A stretch of 64,000 bases of DNA from Symbiodinium kawagutii (Eukaryota > Sar > Dinophyceae > Suessiales > Symbiodiniaceae): NCBI GenBank assembly GCA_009767595.1, contig VSDK01001179.1, positions 219,307 through 283,306 of the forward strand, written 5' to 3'. This document shows, one piece after another, positions 1-10,487 of the stretch (position 1 is its first letter; the number at the start of each line of letters is the position of its first letter). The position numbers were made by a program, and so were the translations under genes. The notes under the pieces were generated by a model, which had not been told where the DNA came from, did not search any database, and worked only from the letters and a program-made list of their open reading frames with translations.

Positions 1-350
1 TTTCCCTTAATGACATAGAGCTCCACACAGAAAACCGCACCTGCTTGACAGAATGCTGCACTGACAGAACACTACCTGTGACTCAACACACCTGCTCCAC
101 ACAACACTGCACTGACAGAACACTGGCCCTGCCAAAACCCCACACCTGCTCAACGTCAACACAACTCCGCGCTGACAGAACATTGCCCTTTCTAGAACCC
201 CGCACTTGCTTGACAGAATTCTGCACTGACAGAACACTGCCGAACACCGCAGGTGCTTGACAGAACGTTGCCCTCAAGCAACACAGCCCGTGACCAAGTA
301 CGGCCCCTGCATGACAGAACTCTGCACTGCGACTGGCAGAACTGGCCAAA
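1..350. repeat. Degenerate minisatellite (GCACTGACAGAACACTGCC-like units)
   Basis: The core GCACTGACAGAACACTGCC recurs with changes near 58, 109, 171 and 222, and shorter TTGACAGAAC or ATGACAGAAC echoes occur near 35, 208, 257 and 311. Spacing is irregular (about 50-62 bases). Open frames through it are repetitive and show no domain, so I do not call a gene. The array runs off the left edge of the window. Confidence 0.75.
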
Positions 351-778
351 TTCGAATAGTAGCTAGTCCAATTTCAAAAGTCTGGATATCAAGCAATTTG
401 CGGGCGAATATCACCCAAAACGAAGAAGAGTAAATCTTCTATGAGAACAAGGGGTTCCACCAAAGGGATGCCCATCAGAGATCACCTACATTAAGAAACA
501 TTAAAACACATTATTAATATTTATTAAGCATTCAATCATATTTGCAATTTTATTCACTTAAGGGGGCAGATCAACATTTGTTTCCTTTCCAGCTTAGTAG
601 CCCCTCTTTCCATTCCTGTGGGTGCCCTGTTGGACTGGGCAATGGTTCCTGGCCCACAAGTGGCAGAATTAAACCAAGACAAATGTGCCTTCTTTGGATT
701 TTCAGGCTTTCCCACTACTGAAAGTAAACTACGCAGTTTGAAACAAAGACTAAAAATTGGCTAGGAGGTGCCCAATTT

Positions 779-912
779 CGAGAATTGTTTTTAATGTTTT
801 TTAATTTTTCGTAATTTTTCCTAATGTTTTCTAATTTTTCTTAATGTTTTCTAATTTTTTGTAATTAATTCTAATGTTGAGCCGTTTTTCCGAATTTTTT
901 TGCGTTTTTCGC
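779..912. repeat. T-rich degenerate tandem repeat
   Basis: Alternating TAATTTTTC and TAATGTTTT units of about 10 bases make an almost pure A/T tract. Simple-sequence DNA; no function inferred. Confidence 0.7.
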
Positions 913-1162
913 ATTTTGCCAGGGTTTTTTTGATCTGTGTGTATCTGTTTTAAATTACAGCTTAACCTGAGGCCTTAGACAATTTGGCAGAGTTCCGCTA
1001 GGGGGAGGGCCCTACTCGTTTGGAAAAAAACGTAAAATCAAAGAGCCTGTGTGGCTGAAATGCCATCAAAGAACAAAGTATTGGGTCTTGGAGCTGTTGC
1101 CTGGATGATGTTGGGCATGGAACCTAAGGCTTGTGTCTAGGGCTGCTGTGAACTAATTTGGC

Positions 1163-1240
1163 TCTATGTGGGATAATTGTTTTTCATGTGGAACAATTTG
1201 TTTTTATGTGGAACAAGTTGTTTTTATGTGGAAGAATGTT
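1163..1240. repeat. ~20-bp tandem repeat (TTTTTATGTGGAACAA units)
   Basis: About four head-to-tail copies of a ~20-base unit with the core ATGTGGAACAA, each followed by a run of T. Confidence 0.7.
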
Positions 1241-1771
1241 TCTTAATTTCCCTTCATTAATTTTGATTGTTTGAGATGTTTCATGATGTTTTGATATGAT
1301 TCATAATTTTACAGCCCTGGCTGGTGGGATACCCTTTGGTGGGGCCTCAACCATCATGGATGAGTAAAGCTACTGTAATCGAATTCCAGCTGCGGAATGC
1401 AATCAGCACAAGACTATTTTGCAGAATGAAGAGTTCCCTTAACAATCCTTGACACAAGCTTTTGAACCATTGAAACATCAAGGTTATGGGGCAGGCGTTG
1501 TTCAGAGCTGTGGCTGCAGACACAACATATTTTGCATCATTCTAATTGGCCAAGTTACTTTGCCAAACAATTCGAACAATTCCGCATGGCCCTTCATAGT
1601 TGCAATGTCGAAAGGAGTGAAGCCTCAGAGAGAAAAGCTCTGTTGGCACGCAGCTCAACCATCTCCAACATCTTGTGGAATAATATGGACTTTCCAAGTA
1701 CGAATGTGTTTCAATGAGCAACATCCTAGCATCAACCACCAAAGAGCCACGTCACAGAATAAGGTCCTGGC

Positions 1772-3722
1772 CTTGCTCATCCTTGACTTCCAAGGATGCA
1801 CCGGCTTGCAGAAGCAGCTTGACCACATCGGTATGGCCCCAAGCACTGGACCAGTGCAGCGCAGTTTTCAGACCTGAAACTAGGGCAGCGCAGCGGGGCA
1901 AAGCCAGGATGATAGTTCAGTGAAGCTATGGCTGCGTCAGGGTGTGTCTTTGTCGTGGAAGGAAACACGTTTGATATCCAAAATGATTTCGTATATTTGT
2001 GTGGGGTACCGTTTTTGTTTTGCGTTTCATGTTGGGGTAACTGACAGGTTCTCCTGTGAACCGAACTGGCCAACCTCTCAATGTCTCAATGTGGTGTGAG
2101 GATTGGCCCCTCAAAAAGCCTCATTTTCTCCAAGTTTCACCTTAATCTTCCGCAAGATCAGCACTAGATTAACAGTCGCCCCCCAACCAAACTTTTCTGG
2201 GACCCCAGATCCTGGCCCTGGCTAATGTTGATTAGGTGCTTGGCACCCCTGAGAGATGAACAAAGCCTCAAAACCACCCGATTCAACAATGCCTTCCTGA
2301 CCCAGGAAATTTTGGCAACACAGATTCCGTATAATACAATCCCTCTGTATGTTCAATAGAACCAGATCCGTCAAGGCTCACCATTGTAAGTTGATATTCA
2401 ATTGCGGAGTGATCAAAAAGCAACTTCTTGGCCTTGTCGTTCATAGTCAGGGGTCCATCACGCGGAATTGACTTTGCGAATTTCAAGACAGTTGTTTGCT
2501 GCTGAAATCCTCCAAGGCCATGACCCCTGTTGGATGTCGCATCAATACATGCTCTAGCTGCGAGCAGCTGCTTCACCACCAACAAATGGCCCCTGTCTGC
2601 ACCGCAGTGCAATGGTGTCATGCCTCAGTAAACATCCGAAACGTGTTGGTTCCGTGATTGATAGACATGAGATCAGTGCCCAAACATGATGCCATAGTAG
2701 GGTTGAAGGGACATTCATAATTTTGGCATGGCGCGTGGAAAAGCTAGCAGCCTGCTCCTCACACTGCGATCGCGCACAAACTTGTTGCAACAAATGCTCT
2801 GAGGCCGCAACCGTTCAAAGTGTTCTTCATCTCCAGCTGGGCCCCAGCAGCCACAAGTAACTCTATCACCGAAGAGTTGCCAGATTCTGCTGCCATGTGC
2901 AGGCTTGTATAGCCTAAGCAACAAGTATATCAAATATAAAAGATTTTGCGACCGAAACAGCAAGCTTCCAGTCATCCATTTACAGTCATCGAGAAATGAC
3001 TTTAGACATCCTCAGGTGGAGGTTGCAGCTATGGAACAGTTTAATAAAGCAAAAAATAATCGAATACTTACATCAAAATGAATCTAGATAAGCAAGTAGT
3101 CCGCTCTCTGCTCCTCAATCTCAGCATCAAAAACGACCCTCGCCCTGTACTGCAATCACCCTGAGGCGACGGCCCGCCGGGGTCTTGGCGTCCACAGCAG
3201 CTCGTGCCGAGAGGAGCTTGTCCACCACTTCTGGGGGTGCACAGCTCATTGCCAGGTGCAATGGCGTCCGGCCTCAGCACATCTCGCGAAGTCAAGGGAC
3301 AATTCTCGAGATTTGGAGCAGCCATCAGAAATGGCAAGAGCAACGTAACAGATTCCTTGCGCCATGGTGGGATGATATGTAGCTCCGGGGCTGCGACCAA
3401 AAGTGTTCTGTGTCAGCACGGAAGCACCGGCAGCCAGCAGCAAGTCCACAATCTCCACATGGCCGAACTGGGCTGCCAGGGCCAAAGGCCCATCTCCTGA
3501 AATCATGTGGATCTCTGTGCGAAACCAACGGATTTATTTCCTGACACAGAATGCTGAGGTAAAATCTCCAGCAGTCATCACCTATCATGGCTAGAGTGGC
3601 GCTTGGTTCAACTCTGAGGGCACTGCCATTCTTCGTGGTCTCCAAGCTGCCAGGGGAAACTTTCAGAAAATATTTGACAGCCCCCAGTTTGCCATTCCTG
3701 GCAGCCTGGAGGATGTCTCGGC
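1772..3722 (-). CDS. Ankyrin-repeat gene, six exons seen, one repeat per exon (partial)
   Basis: On the minus strand six exons read as ankyrin repeats: 3722-3627 (starts RDILQAARNGKLGAVKYFL), 3496-3398 (GPLALAAQFGHVEIVDLLL), 3272-3174 (RTPLHLAMSCAPPEVVDKLL), 2913-2812 (TSLHMAAESGNSSVIELLV), 2623-2525 (MTPLHCGADRGHLLVVKQLL) and 1873-1772 (KTALHWSSAWGHTDVVKLLL). Each is 96-102 nt (32-34 codons), follows an AG acceptor, and is split after the first G of a glycine codon, so all introns are phase 1 and exons are symmetric. Inferred donors are GC (3626, 3173, 1771) or GT (3397, 2811, 2524); non-GT donors are usual in dinoflagellates. Introns run from about 125 to 650 nt. The repeats are protein-binding scaffolds by family; the partner is unknown. 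First and last exons were not found, so the gene is partial or decayed. It is the only clearly spliced gene here. Confidence 0.8.
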
Positions 3723-4006
3723 CTCAGAGCCAACTCCTTTTGTTTTCCAATATGGATCATGGATAGCATTTAGGATTGTTACATTTGCCGTGATTGATTG
3801 GTACGAAGGGCTGTGGGTGAAATAATCATCTAGTGGTAGGACCTGAGTTGTGTGGATAAAAGCGGTGAAGGATCTTGGTCCTGACACGAAGCGCATAGGT
3901 GCTATGGTTAACTCTGGGGCAGTTCTTGCGGTCCGAAAGGATCAAACATGTGCCTCTGCCAACTCAAAGCCCGACCGAGTCTTCAAATTCAAACTCTGAG
4001 ATCTTA

Positions 4007-4756
4007 ACAGGCCTCTGCCTCAACTTTGTCCGCCTGGAAATCGTTCACAGATTGTTACATTGAGTCACCAAAGGGGAATTCAAGAATTTTGCCTTTGGTT
4101 TCAGAGATACGACTCAGCTGAAGGAGTACAGGAATACCGTGAGGTGCGAATGAATTGCGAAAGATGCAAGCTGGGAACAAAAACCATGAAACAAAATCCG
4201 AAGACTTCTTTTACTCCGAGGTGAACACTTCTGCCAAGCCATGAACGCTTCACAATTTCAAACTAACACATACACCTTCCCTCCAGTGCCTCAGAAGTGT
4301 CTGCCAACATCGATGCTTTGCCTCGGAAACATCAAGAAAACTGGAGGATAGATCAGGTCAAGCCAGAACCAAAATCTTGCTATGTTCCACTTCAGCGCAA
4401 ATGGCCTGCAAATGGCCTGCAAATGGCCTGCAAATGGCCTGCAAATGACTGGGGTCCCTTGCCAAGATTGAGGCAAGGTTGTTGCGCAAGATTCAAGGTG
4501 GAATTACCGTGGAAAAAAAGTGGTCGTGCACTTTGCTCCCAACAGGGGAAAACATGCAAACGGTCATCTGCATATGTACAAGTGTTCGTGATGTATCAAG
4601 CAACCTGCATGTACAACTTTGGAGAGAACACAGAAAGAAAACATTCCGTTTGCCCTCGGGAAATTGCTGAAGATCTTGAAAAGCAGCAGTCACATGCAAA
4701 ACGCTTCAAATGCAAACAAATGCCAAATCACAAATGTTTAGATCCTGCACATGGAT
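4007..4756. repeat. Segmental duplication A, copy 1
   Basis: About 750 bases, nearly identical to 5991-6740 at a constant offset of 1984. The copies diverge sharply at CAGGCCTCTG on the left and ATGGAT on the right. High identity implies a recent duplication. No target-site repeats or terminal inverted repeats seen. Confidence 0.9.
4398..4446 (+). repeat. 11-bp tandem repeat (CAAATGGCCTG)x4
   Basis: Four head-to-tail copies of CAAATGGCCTG; the same array is carried by the duplicate at 6382-6430 without change in copy number. Confidence 0.9.
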
Positions 4757-4886
4757 GACTGTATACTGAAAATTTCCCCACGTTGCCACATTTCAGACAA
4801 GCAAATCTTCATAGACTCATTCTACGCATATCCAACTCTGTAACGGATTGCCCCCCTTCTGACAACGATTTCGAGCCACGAATCTT

Positions 4887-5988
4887 GACACCCAGCCAAT
4901 CTCCACTGCACTCTCTTGCCAAACAATCTTCCTAATGCCAGGTCGTCCCATGGCAATATCAACCAGTGAGGAGGTCTGCTGGCACACAACATGGTGTCAA
5001 AATCAAGCCCGACAAATGTGATTTTGACATCAGGGTCTCTAAATCCAGCATCGGAATAACTCTAGCACATAAGTTATTTGCGTGCATGAAATACACATGC
5101 TAACCGGCAATCAAATGCCAAAGTTCATATCCCCGACATTCCTCTAGCTGCGGAATCTTCGCCGTCAACCCTTCGCTCAGATTTTTTTTCCAGGATGAAG
5201 CCTCAAACGTTTGAGGAAGGATTTATACAAGTTGATCCTTTTTTCTGCTATCTGTTGGCCTGACTGAGCACTCTGTTCGAGTCGCGGGAAAGGCTGAAAG
5301 GCAAAAAAACTGCACCAAATTAAGCAAAAAAGGCCAAACAAAGGCCAAGGAAAAAAGGAAAACCAAAGAAAACCACCTCCAAACCAAAACCAGCAGCCCT
5401 GCCATGTTCCACTACTGGTTAGTAATGTGTGGTGTGAAAGGACTTTGGTTTCAACACAAGAAAAGTGTACAAGTGCTAGGGTGTTTCATTTCATTAACTT
5501 TGCAAGTCCTATGTAAATCAGCAAAGCCGCCAAAAGTCCAACTTGACGTTTCATCTTTAATGACAAACATCAGTGAATACATCGTTGCGGAAGCAGAGCA
5601 ATCATGCCGCAGTCGTAATGGCGTGGACCTCTGAAAACACTTAGCAAGTCGTTGGCAGGCCAAGCTAGGCCAGGGACCCCAGCCAGCAGTATAAGAAGGA
5701 TCATGCCAGCCAAGCGGGCACCCACGCATAATGTAGCTCCAGTGATTGCTTCTTGGAAGATCCAAATTGATCTAGTGGTGATGCCAAACCCTCACAAAAA
5801 ACAACAGAACAACAACAAGAATGCTTGAAACTTCGAGACAGGCATTTTTGCTCCAAGTGCCTGTTGCCTGTCCGGCAAGTGACATCTCCACATCAATCAT
5901 GATGAAAACAAGACAACAAGCAGCCACAACAGCGAACCCAGGCGGCCATGGACCCTCCAGCCAGGTTCCCAGCTGTCCACCAGAGGAA
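4887..5988. repeat. Segmental duplication B, copy 1
   Basis: About 1.1 kb, nearly identical to 7059-8160 at an offset of 2172. It ends sharply at CCAGAGGAA, after which the copies differ. Confidence 0.9.
5570..5988 (-). CDS. Possible membrane-protein fragment
   Basis: Two minus-strand pieces read as hydrophobic protein. One (about 5985-5778) contains GFAVVAACCLVFIMI and ILVVVLLFF. The other (about 5745-5570, ending in a stop) contains RLAGMILLILLAGVPGL. They lie in different frames separated by about 45 nt beginning GTGAGG, which could be a very short intron or just a frameshift. The same sequence is duplicated at 7742-8160. No family recognised; the hydrophobic runs are the only support, and chance is possible. 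Confidence 0.25.
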
Positions 5989-5990
5989 GA

Positions 5991-6740
5991 ACAGGCCTCT
6001 GCCTCAACTTTGTCCGCCTGGAAATCGTTCACAGATTGTTACATTGAGTCACCAAAGGGGAATTCAAGAATTTTGCCTTTGGTTTCAGAGATACGACTCA
6101 GCTGAAGGAGTACAGGAATACCGTGAGGTGCGAATGAATTGCGAAAGATGCAAGCTGGGAACAAAAACCATGAAACAAAATCCGAAGACTTCTTTTACTC
6201 CGAGGTGAACACTTCTGTCAAGCCATGAACGCTTCACAATTTCAAACTAACACATACACCTTCCCTCCAGTGCCTCAGAAGTGTCTGCCAACATCGATGC
6301 TTTGCCTCGGAAACATCAAGAAAACTGGAGGATAGATCAGGTCAAGCCAGAACCAAAATCTTGCTATGTTCCACTTCAGCGCAAATGGCCTGCAAATGGC
6401 CTGCAAATGGCCTGCAAATGGCCTGCAAATGACTGGGGTCCCTTGCCAAGATTGAGGCAAGGTTGTTGCGCAAGATTCAAGGTGGAATTACCGTGGAAAA
6501 AAAGTGGTCGTGCACTTTGCTCCCAACAGGGGAAAACACGCAAACGGTCATCTGCTTATGTACAAGTGTTCGTGATGTATCAAGCAACCTGCATGTACAA
6601 CTTTGGAGAGAACACAGAAAGAAAACATTCCGTTTGCCCTCGGGAAATTGCTGAAGATCTTGAAAAGCAGCAGTCACATGCAAAACGCTTCAAATGCAAA
6701 CAAATGCCAAATCACAAATGTTTAGATCCTGCACATGGAT
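5991..6740. repeat. Segmental duplication A, copy 2
   Basis: Copy of 4007-4756 with only a few substitutions. It directly follows duplication B copy 1 and directly precedes block C, making an A-B-A'-C-B' mosaic. Confidence 0.9.
6382..6430 (+). repeat. 11-bp tandem repeat (CAAATGGCCTG)x4, second copy
   Basis: Same array as at 4398-4446, carried along in duplication A copy 2. Confidence 0.9.
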
Positions 6741-7063
6741 TAGCAGAGATCACTTGATCAAACAGTCTATGAGTCAATAAGAGTCATTGACATGAACAAT
6801 CCCAAACTGAGCATTAAGGCTAATCACTTGACTAGCTTCACTTGACAAACAAACGAATCGTCACTTGACGAAGTTGGGATGGCCTCGCAAAAATTGTCCC
6901 ATGGATTGGTCAAAGACCAAAAACCTCTCATGATGGAAATGACAACAAGACGAGGAATAGAAAGTCAATGCCAACGACACGTGTCGGGTAAAGTTGTCAA
7001 ATTGTTGATGTCAAGACAAGTTGGGTGAAAACTGAGCTGGAAGTACAAGGTTCTTGGCGACAC
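6741..7063. repeat. Segmental duplication C, copy 1
   Basis: Matches 8651-8985 (offset about 1910). Copy 2 has a small insertion containing one extra CAATCACTTGATTG hairpin. This block carries several ACTT-loop mini-hairpins and the palindrome CGACACGTGTCG (6974-6985). Confidence 0.85.
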
Positions 7064-8160
7064 CCAGCCAATCTCCACTGCACTCTCTTGCCAAACAATC
7101 TTCCTAATGCCAGGTCGTCCCATGGCAATATCAACCAGTGAGGAGGTCTGCTGGCACACAACATGGTGTCAAAATCAAGCCCGACAAATGTGATTTTGAC
7201 ATCAGGGTCTCTAAATCCAGCATCGGAATAACTCTAGCACATAAGTTATTTGCGTGCATGAAATACACATGCTAACCGGCAATCAAATGCCAAAGTTCAT
7301 ATCCCCGACATTCCTCTAGCTGCGGAATCTTCGCCGTCAACCCTTCGCTCAGATTTTTTTTCCAGGATGAAGCCTCAAACGTTTGAGGAAGGATTTATAC
7401 AAGTTGATCCTTTTTTCTGCTATCTGTTGGCCTGACTGAGCACTCTGTTCGAGTCGCGGGAAAGGCTGAAAGGCAAAAAAACTGCACCAAATTAAGCAAA
7501 AAAGGCCAAACAAAGGCCAAGGAAAAAAGGAAAACCAAAGAAAACCACCTCCAAACCAAAACCAGCAGCCCTGCCATGTTCCACTACTGGTTAGTAATGT
7601 GTGGTGTGAAAGGACTTTGGTTTCAACACAAGAAAAGTGTACAAGTGCTAGGGTGTTTCATTTCATTAACTTTGCAAGTCCTATGTAAATCAGCAAAGCC
7701 GCCAAAAGTCCAACTTGACGTTTCATCTTTAATGACAAACATCAGTGAATACATCGTTGCGGAAGCAGAGCAATCATGCCGCAGTCGTAATGGCGTGGAC
7801 CTCTGAAAACACTTAGCAAGTCGTTGGCAGGCCAAGCTAGGCCAGGGACCCCAGCCAGCAGTATAAGAAGGATCATGCCAGCCAAGCGGGCACCCACGCA
7901 TAATGTAGCTCCAGTGATTGCTTCTTGGAAGATCCAAATTGATCTAGTGGTGATGCCAAACCCTCACAAAAAACAACAGAACAACAACAAGAATGCTTGA
8001 AACTTCGAGACAGGCATTTTTGCTCCAAGTGCCTGTTGCCTGTCCGGCAAGTGACATCTCCACATCAATCATGATGAAAACAAGACAACAAGCAGCCACA
8101 ACAGCGAACCCAGGCGGCCATGGACCCTCCAGCCAGGTTCCCAGCTGTCCACCAGAGGAA
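7059..8160. repeat. Segmental duplication B, copy 2
   Basis: Copy of 4887-5988, including the possible membrane-protein fragment (here 7742-8160, minus strand) with the same frame break. The junction with block C is at the shared GACAC. Confidence 0.9.
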
Positions 8161-8650
8161 ACCCAGCAGCTTACATTTGTGAAAATGTGGAGAGATCGCC
8201 ATCATTTGCCATCCATGAATTCTCCACTCAACTCTCAAATTTGGTACATCAGCGAATAGCACCATGTTGCAAGCACTCGAATGATGCGCAAAGGTGCCAT
8301 AGTCAGAGAGGTGACAAGAGTCATCACTACTTCCGGGTGAGATCTTCAACAGAATCATGTCTTGCCAGCATAGCATTGTAGCGTCTCGTGGAACAAGCAC
8401 AGCTGAAAGCCATGGCTCCAGCGTCCATAGAATGCTCATCGACAAAAGACCCGAGCCCTTCGATGGGCAGCTGTCAACACTTGTCATCAACACAGCTCAT
8501 CGTTGGACAACAGCGGCGGTAGAAAGAGACCTCCATTATTGCCTTGACAAAACGGCGCGCAACGGCGCGCCTAATCAAGAGGGGTCAATCTTTGGCCGCG
8601 CTGTCACGGCTTAGGGTGAAGCACTGAGACTGTGAGAGCGCTAAGATATG
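8161..8650. other. No gene seen
   Basis: Unique sequence between duplications B copy 2 and C copy 2. Short open frames only; GGCGCGCAACGGCGCGCC near 8551 is a small GC-rich inverted repeat. Confidence 0.5.
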
Positions 8651-8985
8651 TAGCAGAGATCACTTGATCAAACAGTCTATGAGTCAATAAGAGTCATTGA
8701 CATGAACAATCCCAAACTGAGCATTAAGGCTAATCACTTGACTAGCTTCACTTGACAAACAAACGAATCGTCACTTGACGAAGTTGGGATGGCCTCGCAA
8801 AAATTGTCCCATGGATTGGTCAAAGACCAAAAACCTCTCATGATGGAAATGACAACAAGACGAGGAATAGAAAGTCAATCACTTGATTGTTGGCACGACA
8901 CGTGTCGGGTAAAGTTGTCAAATTGTTGATGTCACAACAAGTTGGGTGAAAACTGAGCTGGAAGTACAAGGTTCTTGGCGACACT
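8651..8985. repeat. Segmental duplication C, copy 2
   Basis: Copy of 6741-7063 with a small insertion near 8880 that adds a hairpin. It also carries CGACACGTGTCG at about 8896-8907. Just outside the copy lies a perfect 12-base palindrome, GGACACGTGTCC (8994-9005). Confidence 0.85.
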
Positions 8986-9311
8986 TGTCGCATGGACACG
9001 TGTCCATATTCCCTGATCACTTGATCAAGGGTGGGAAAAGTAGGGACGAAAAAACAAAAATGTCACTTGACATGCAACATGCATTCCCATCACATGATGT
9101 GCATGTCGGCTCTTGATCATTTGATCCTTGAGCCGCACTGCAGGGCGATGAAATCACATCAAACTTGTTACTGCAGTACTAAGGACTCAAGTGAAAAACA
9201 AAGAACACTGCTTGACTGTTCACTGCGTGCACTTCAAGAGTTAAAACTCTTTCATCTGTTTTGTTTTGTGAATAAAATTTCATCATGCGTTGCATGAGGT
9301 ACGTCCTGATT

Positions 9312-10487
9312 TTGTCGCCTGCCTGTGTGGCCGCAACGAACAGCCGTGCCAAGCTCCAGTCAGCTTCCCATGCGCCTCAAGCATTTTTTTTCTCCGAGAG
9401 CGCCGCTTTAGCACAGGTGGCTACAGTCACGAGTAACAACTACAAAGCGTTCAAGGATCCCAATCCATAAGAGATCATTAACAGATGAGCCTACATTGAA
9501 GCCCAGTAAAAGCTGCAAAATAAGCAGCAGTGGCCAAAGAAAATGGTGGTAAAGAAAATGGTGGTAGAAACTGAGGCACAGAAGATCACTGAAAATAACC
9601 AGCATTCACCTGGCAAGCATTGAGTAAGCCGGCAAGGACGGCCAATGAACCAAGGAGATGCAAATAATTTCAGCACAAACAGTTGATCATCTCCCATGCA
9701 CTTCAAGCAGTAGTGAACTAAATCAAGAACCGAAGCCAAATAACCCGGGAACAACCAACACGCCAAAGACTTCTCAAAGAATCCACACCAACACGCCAAA
9801 GAACAAGAAGCTGCAACATGCTGAGATGAAAGCGAGACGTCCCTTTTCACTCCAACTCAATCCACCTCCCGGGCATCAACAGCTTCATCCATCATCTTTG
9901 TCAGTTTTGTAATTTACCAAGCACGTCATCTGTGATGTGTACGCATTGGCCCCATGGATGGCTAGGAAAGGTGAAACGAGTGCTAATCTGCCATGCATAA
10001 TGCTTAGATTCCTTTACCAATCATTATTGAAAATGGGTGATATCAAATGTCAGGAATGCTAGAGGGCAAAACAGGCGGAAGAAAAGCAACCAGCAAATCC
10101 TACAACAAAAGAAACCATTTTGCTGATCACTTGAGATCTGTCGAACTAAATCGACCTATCATATCTAAAAGCTATTGGTTAACCCTCTTCCTTTTCGGTG
10201 GCAAAATCAAATGAATGCAATAGAAAGGCCGCAGAGCCATCCACAACTAGAAGTCGCTCCATATCTCTCCAGGACTACTACAACGCAAACACATGTGGCT
10301 TGAAGCCAATGGTGCACAAGAGTCGACTATTGCCTCATGGATTTGTCAACAGCTTTTTCAAGTTGGATTCTCCGATAGGCATGCTTGGTGCACTGGCCGT
10401 TGCTACTGCAGCTGGTATAGCAAATGGTCCCCACGCTTGGTCCATTATGTTCCCTACCACCAAGTACGTCTATGAAAGTCCGGTTGG
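9312..10487. repeat. 1.2-kb tandem duplication D, copy 1
   Basis: Begins TTGTCGCCTGCCTGTG and ends at GAAAGTCCGGTTGG, where copy 2 starts. Nearly identical to 10488-11706; the main difference is a ~48-base segment in copy 2 near 10829. Direct head-to-tail arrangement suggests unequal exchange or replication slippage. Confidence 0.9.
10330..10487 (+). pseudogene. Helicase-polyprotein fragment (truncated by tandem duplication)
   Basis: Plus-strand frame reading DSPIGMLGALAVATAAG and GPHAWSIMFPTTKYVYESPVG, matching the post-helicase-core part of the 2,650-aa polyprotein of cluster A (DSPIGMLLGLGAL, GPHAWSIMFPTTSRV). It is cut off at the duplication junction, where the frame runs into unrelated sequence. 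Confidence 0.7.

Larger units (their letters stand above)
361..1771. other. Non-genic, AT-rich stretch
   Basis: No coding signal, RNA gene or recognisable element seen. It holds two local repeat tracts (listed separately). Short frames at 1449-1877 overlap the last ankyrin exon in other frames and are not supported. Confidence 0.6.
3730..4886. other. No gene seen
   Basis: Non-coding by eye. It includes duplication A (4007-4756) and a small 11-bp tandem repeat. The 153-aa plus frame inside it recurs in the duplicate only because the DNA is duplicated; it has no domain and low-complexity stretches. Confidence 0.55.
6748..9073 (+). repeat. Patch of ACTT-loop mini-hairpins with compensating stems
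   Basis: Short perfect or near-perfect stems close on the tetraloop ACTT: GATC-ACTT-GATC (6748-6759, 8658-8669), TAATC-ACTT-GACTA (6821-6834, 8731-8744, one mismatch), TCGTC-ACTT-GACGA (6858-6871, 8768-8781), CAATC-ACTT-GATTG (8876-8889), CGAC-ACTT-GTCG (8979-8990), TGATC-ACTT-GATCA (9014-9027) and ATGTC-ACTT-GACAT (9060-9073). Flanking bases differ from copy to copy yet stay complementary, so pairing rather than primary sequence seems kept. The same loop caps the larger hairpins of cluster B. No gene is obvious between them. Confidence 0.75.

Noticed and set aside
4297-4758. 153-aa plus-strand ORF, repeated as 158 aa at 6281-6757
   Set aside because: Conserved only because the DNA is a recent duplication; contains an 11-bp tandem repeat, shows no domain and is overlapped by equally long antisense frames.
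9128-9137. CCTTGAGCCG as a minus-strand DinoSL relic
   Set aside because: Only seven leader bases and no hairpin or ORF after it.
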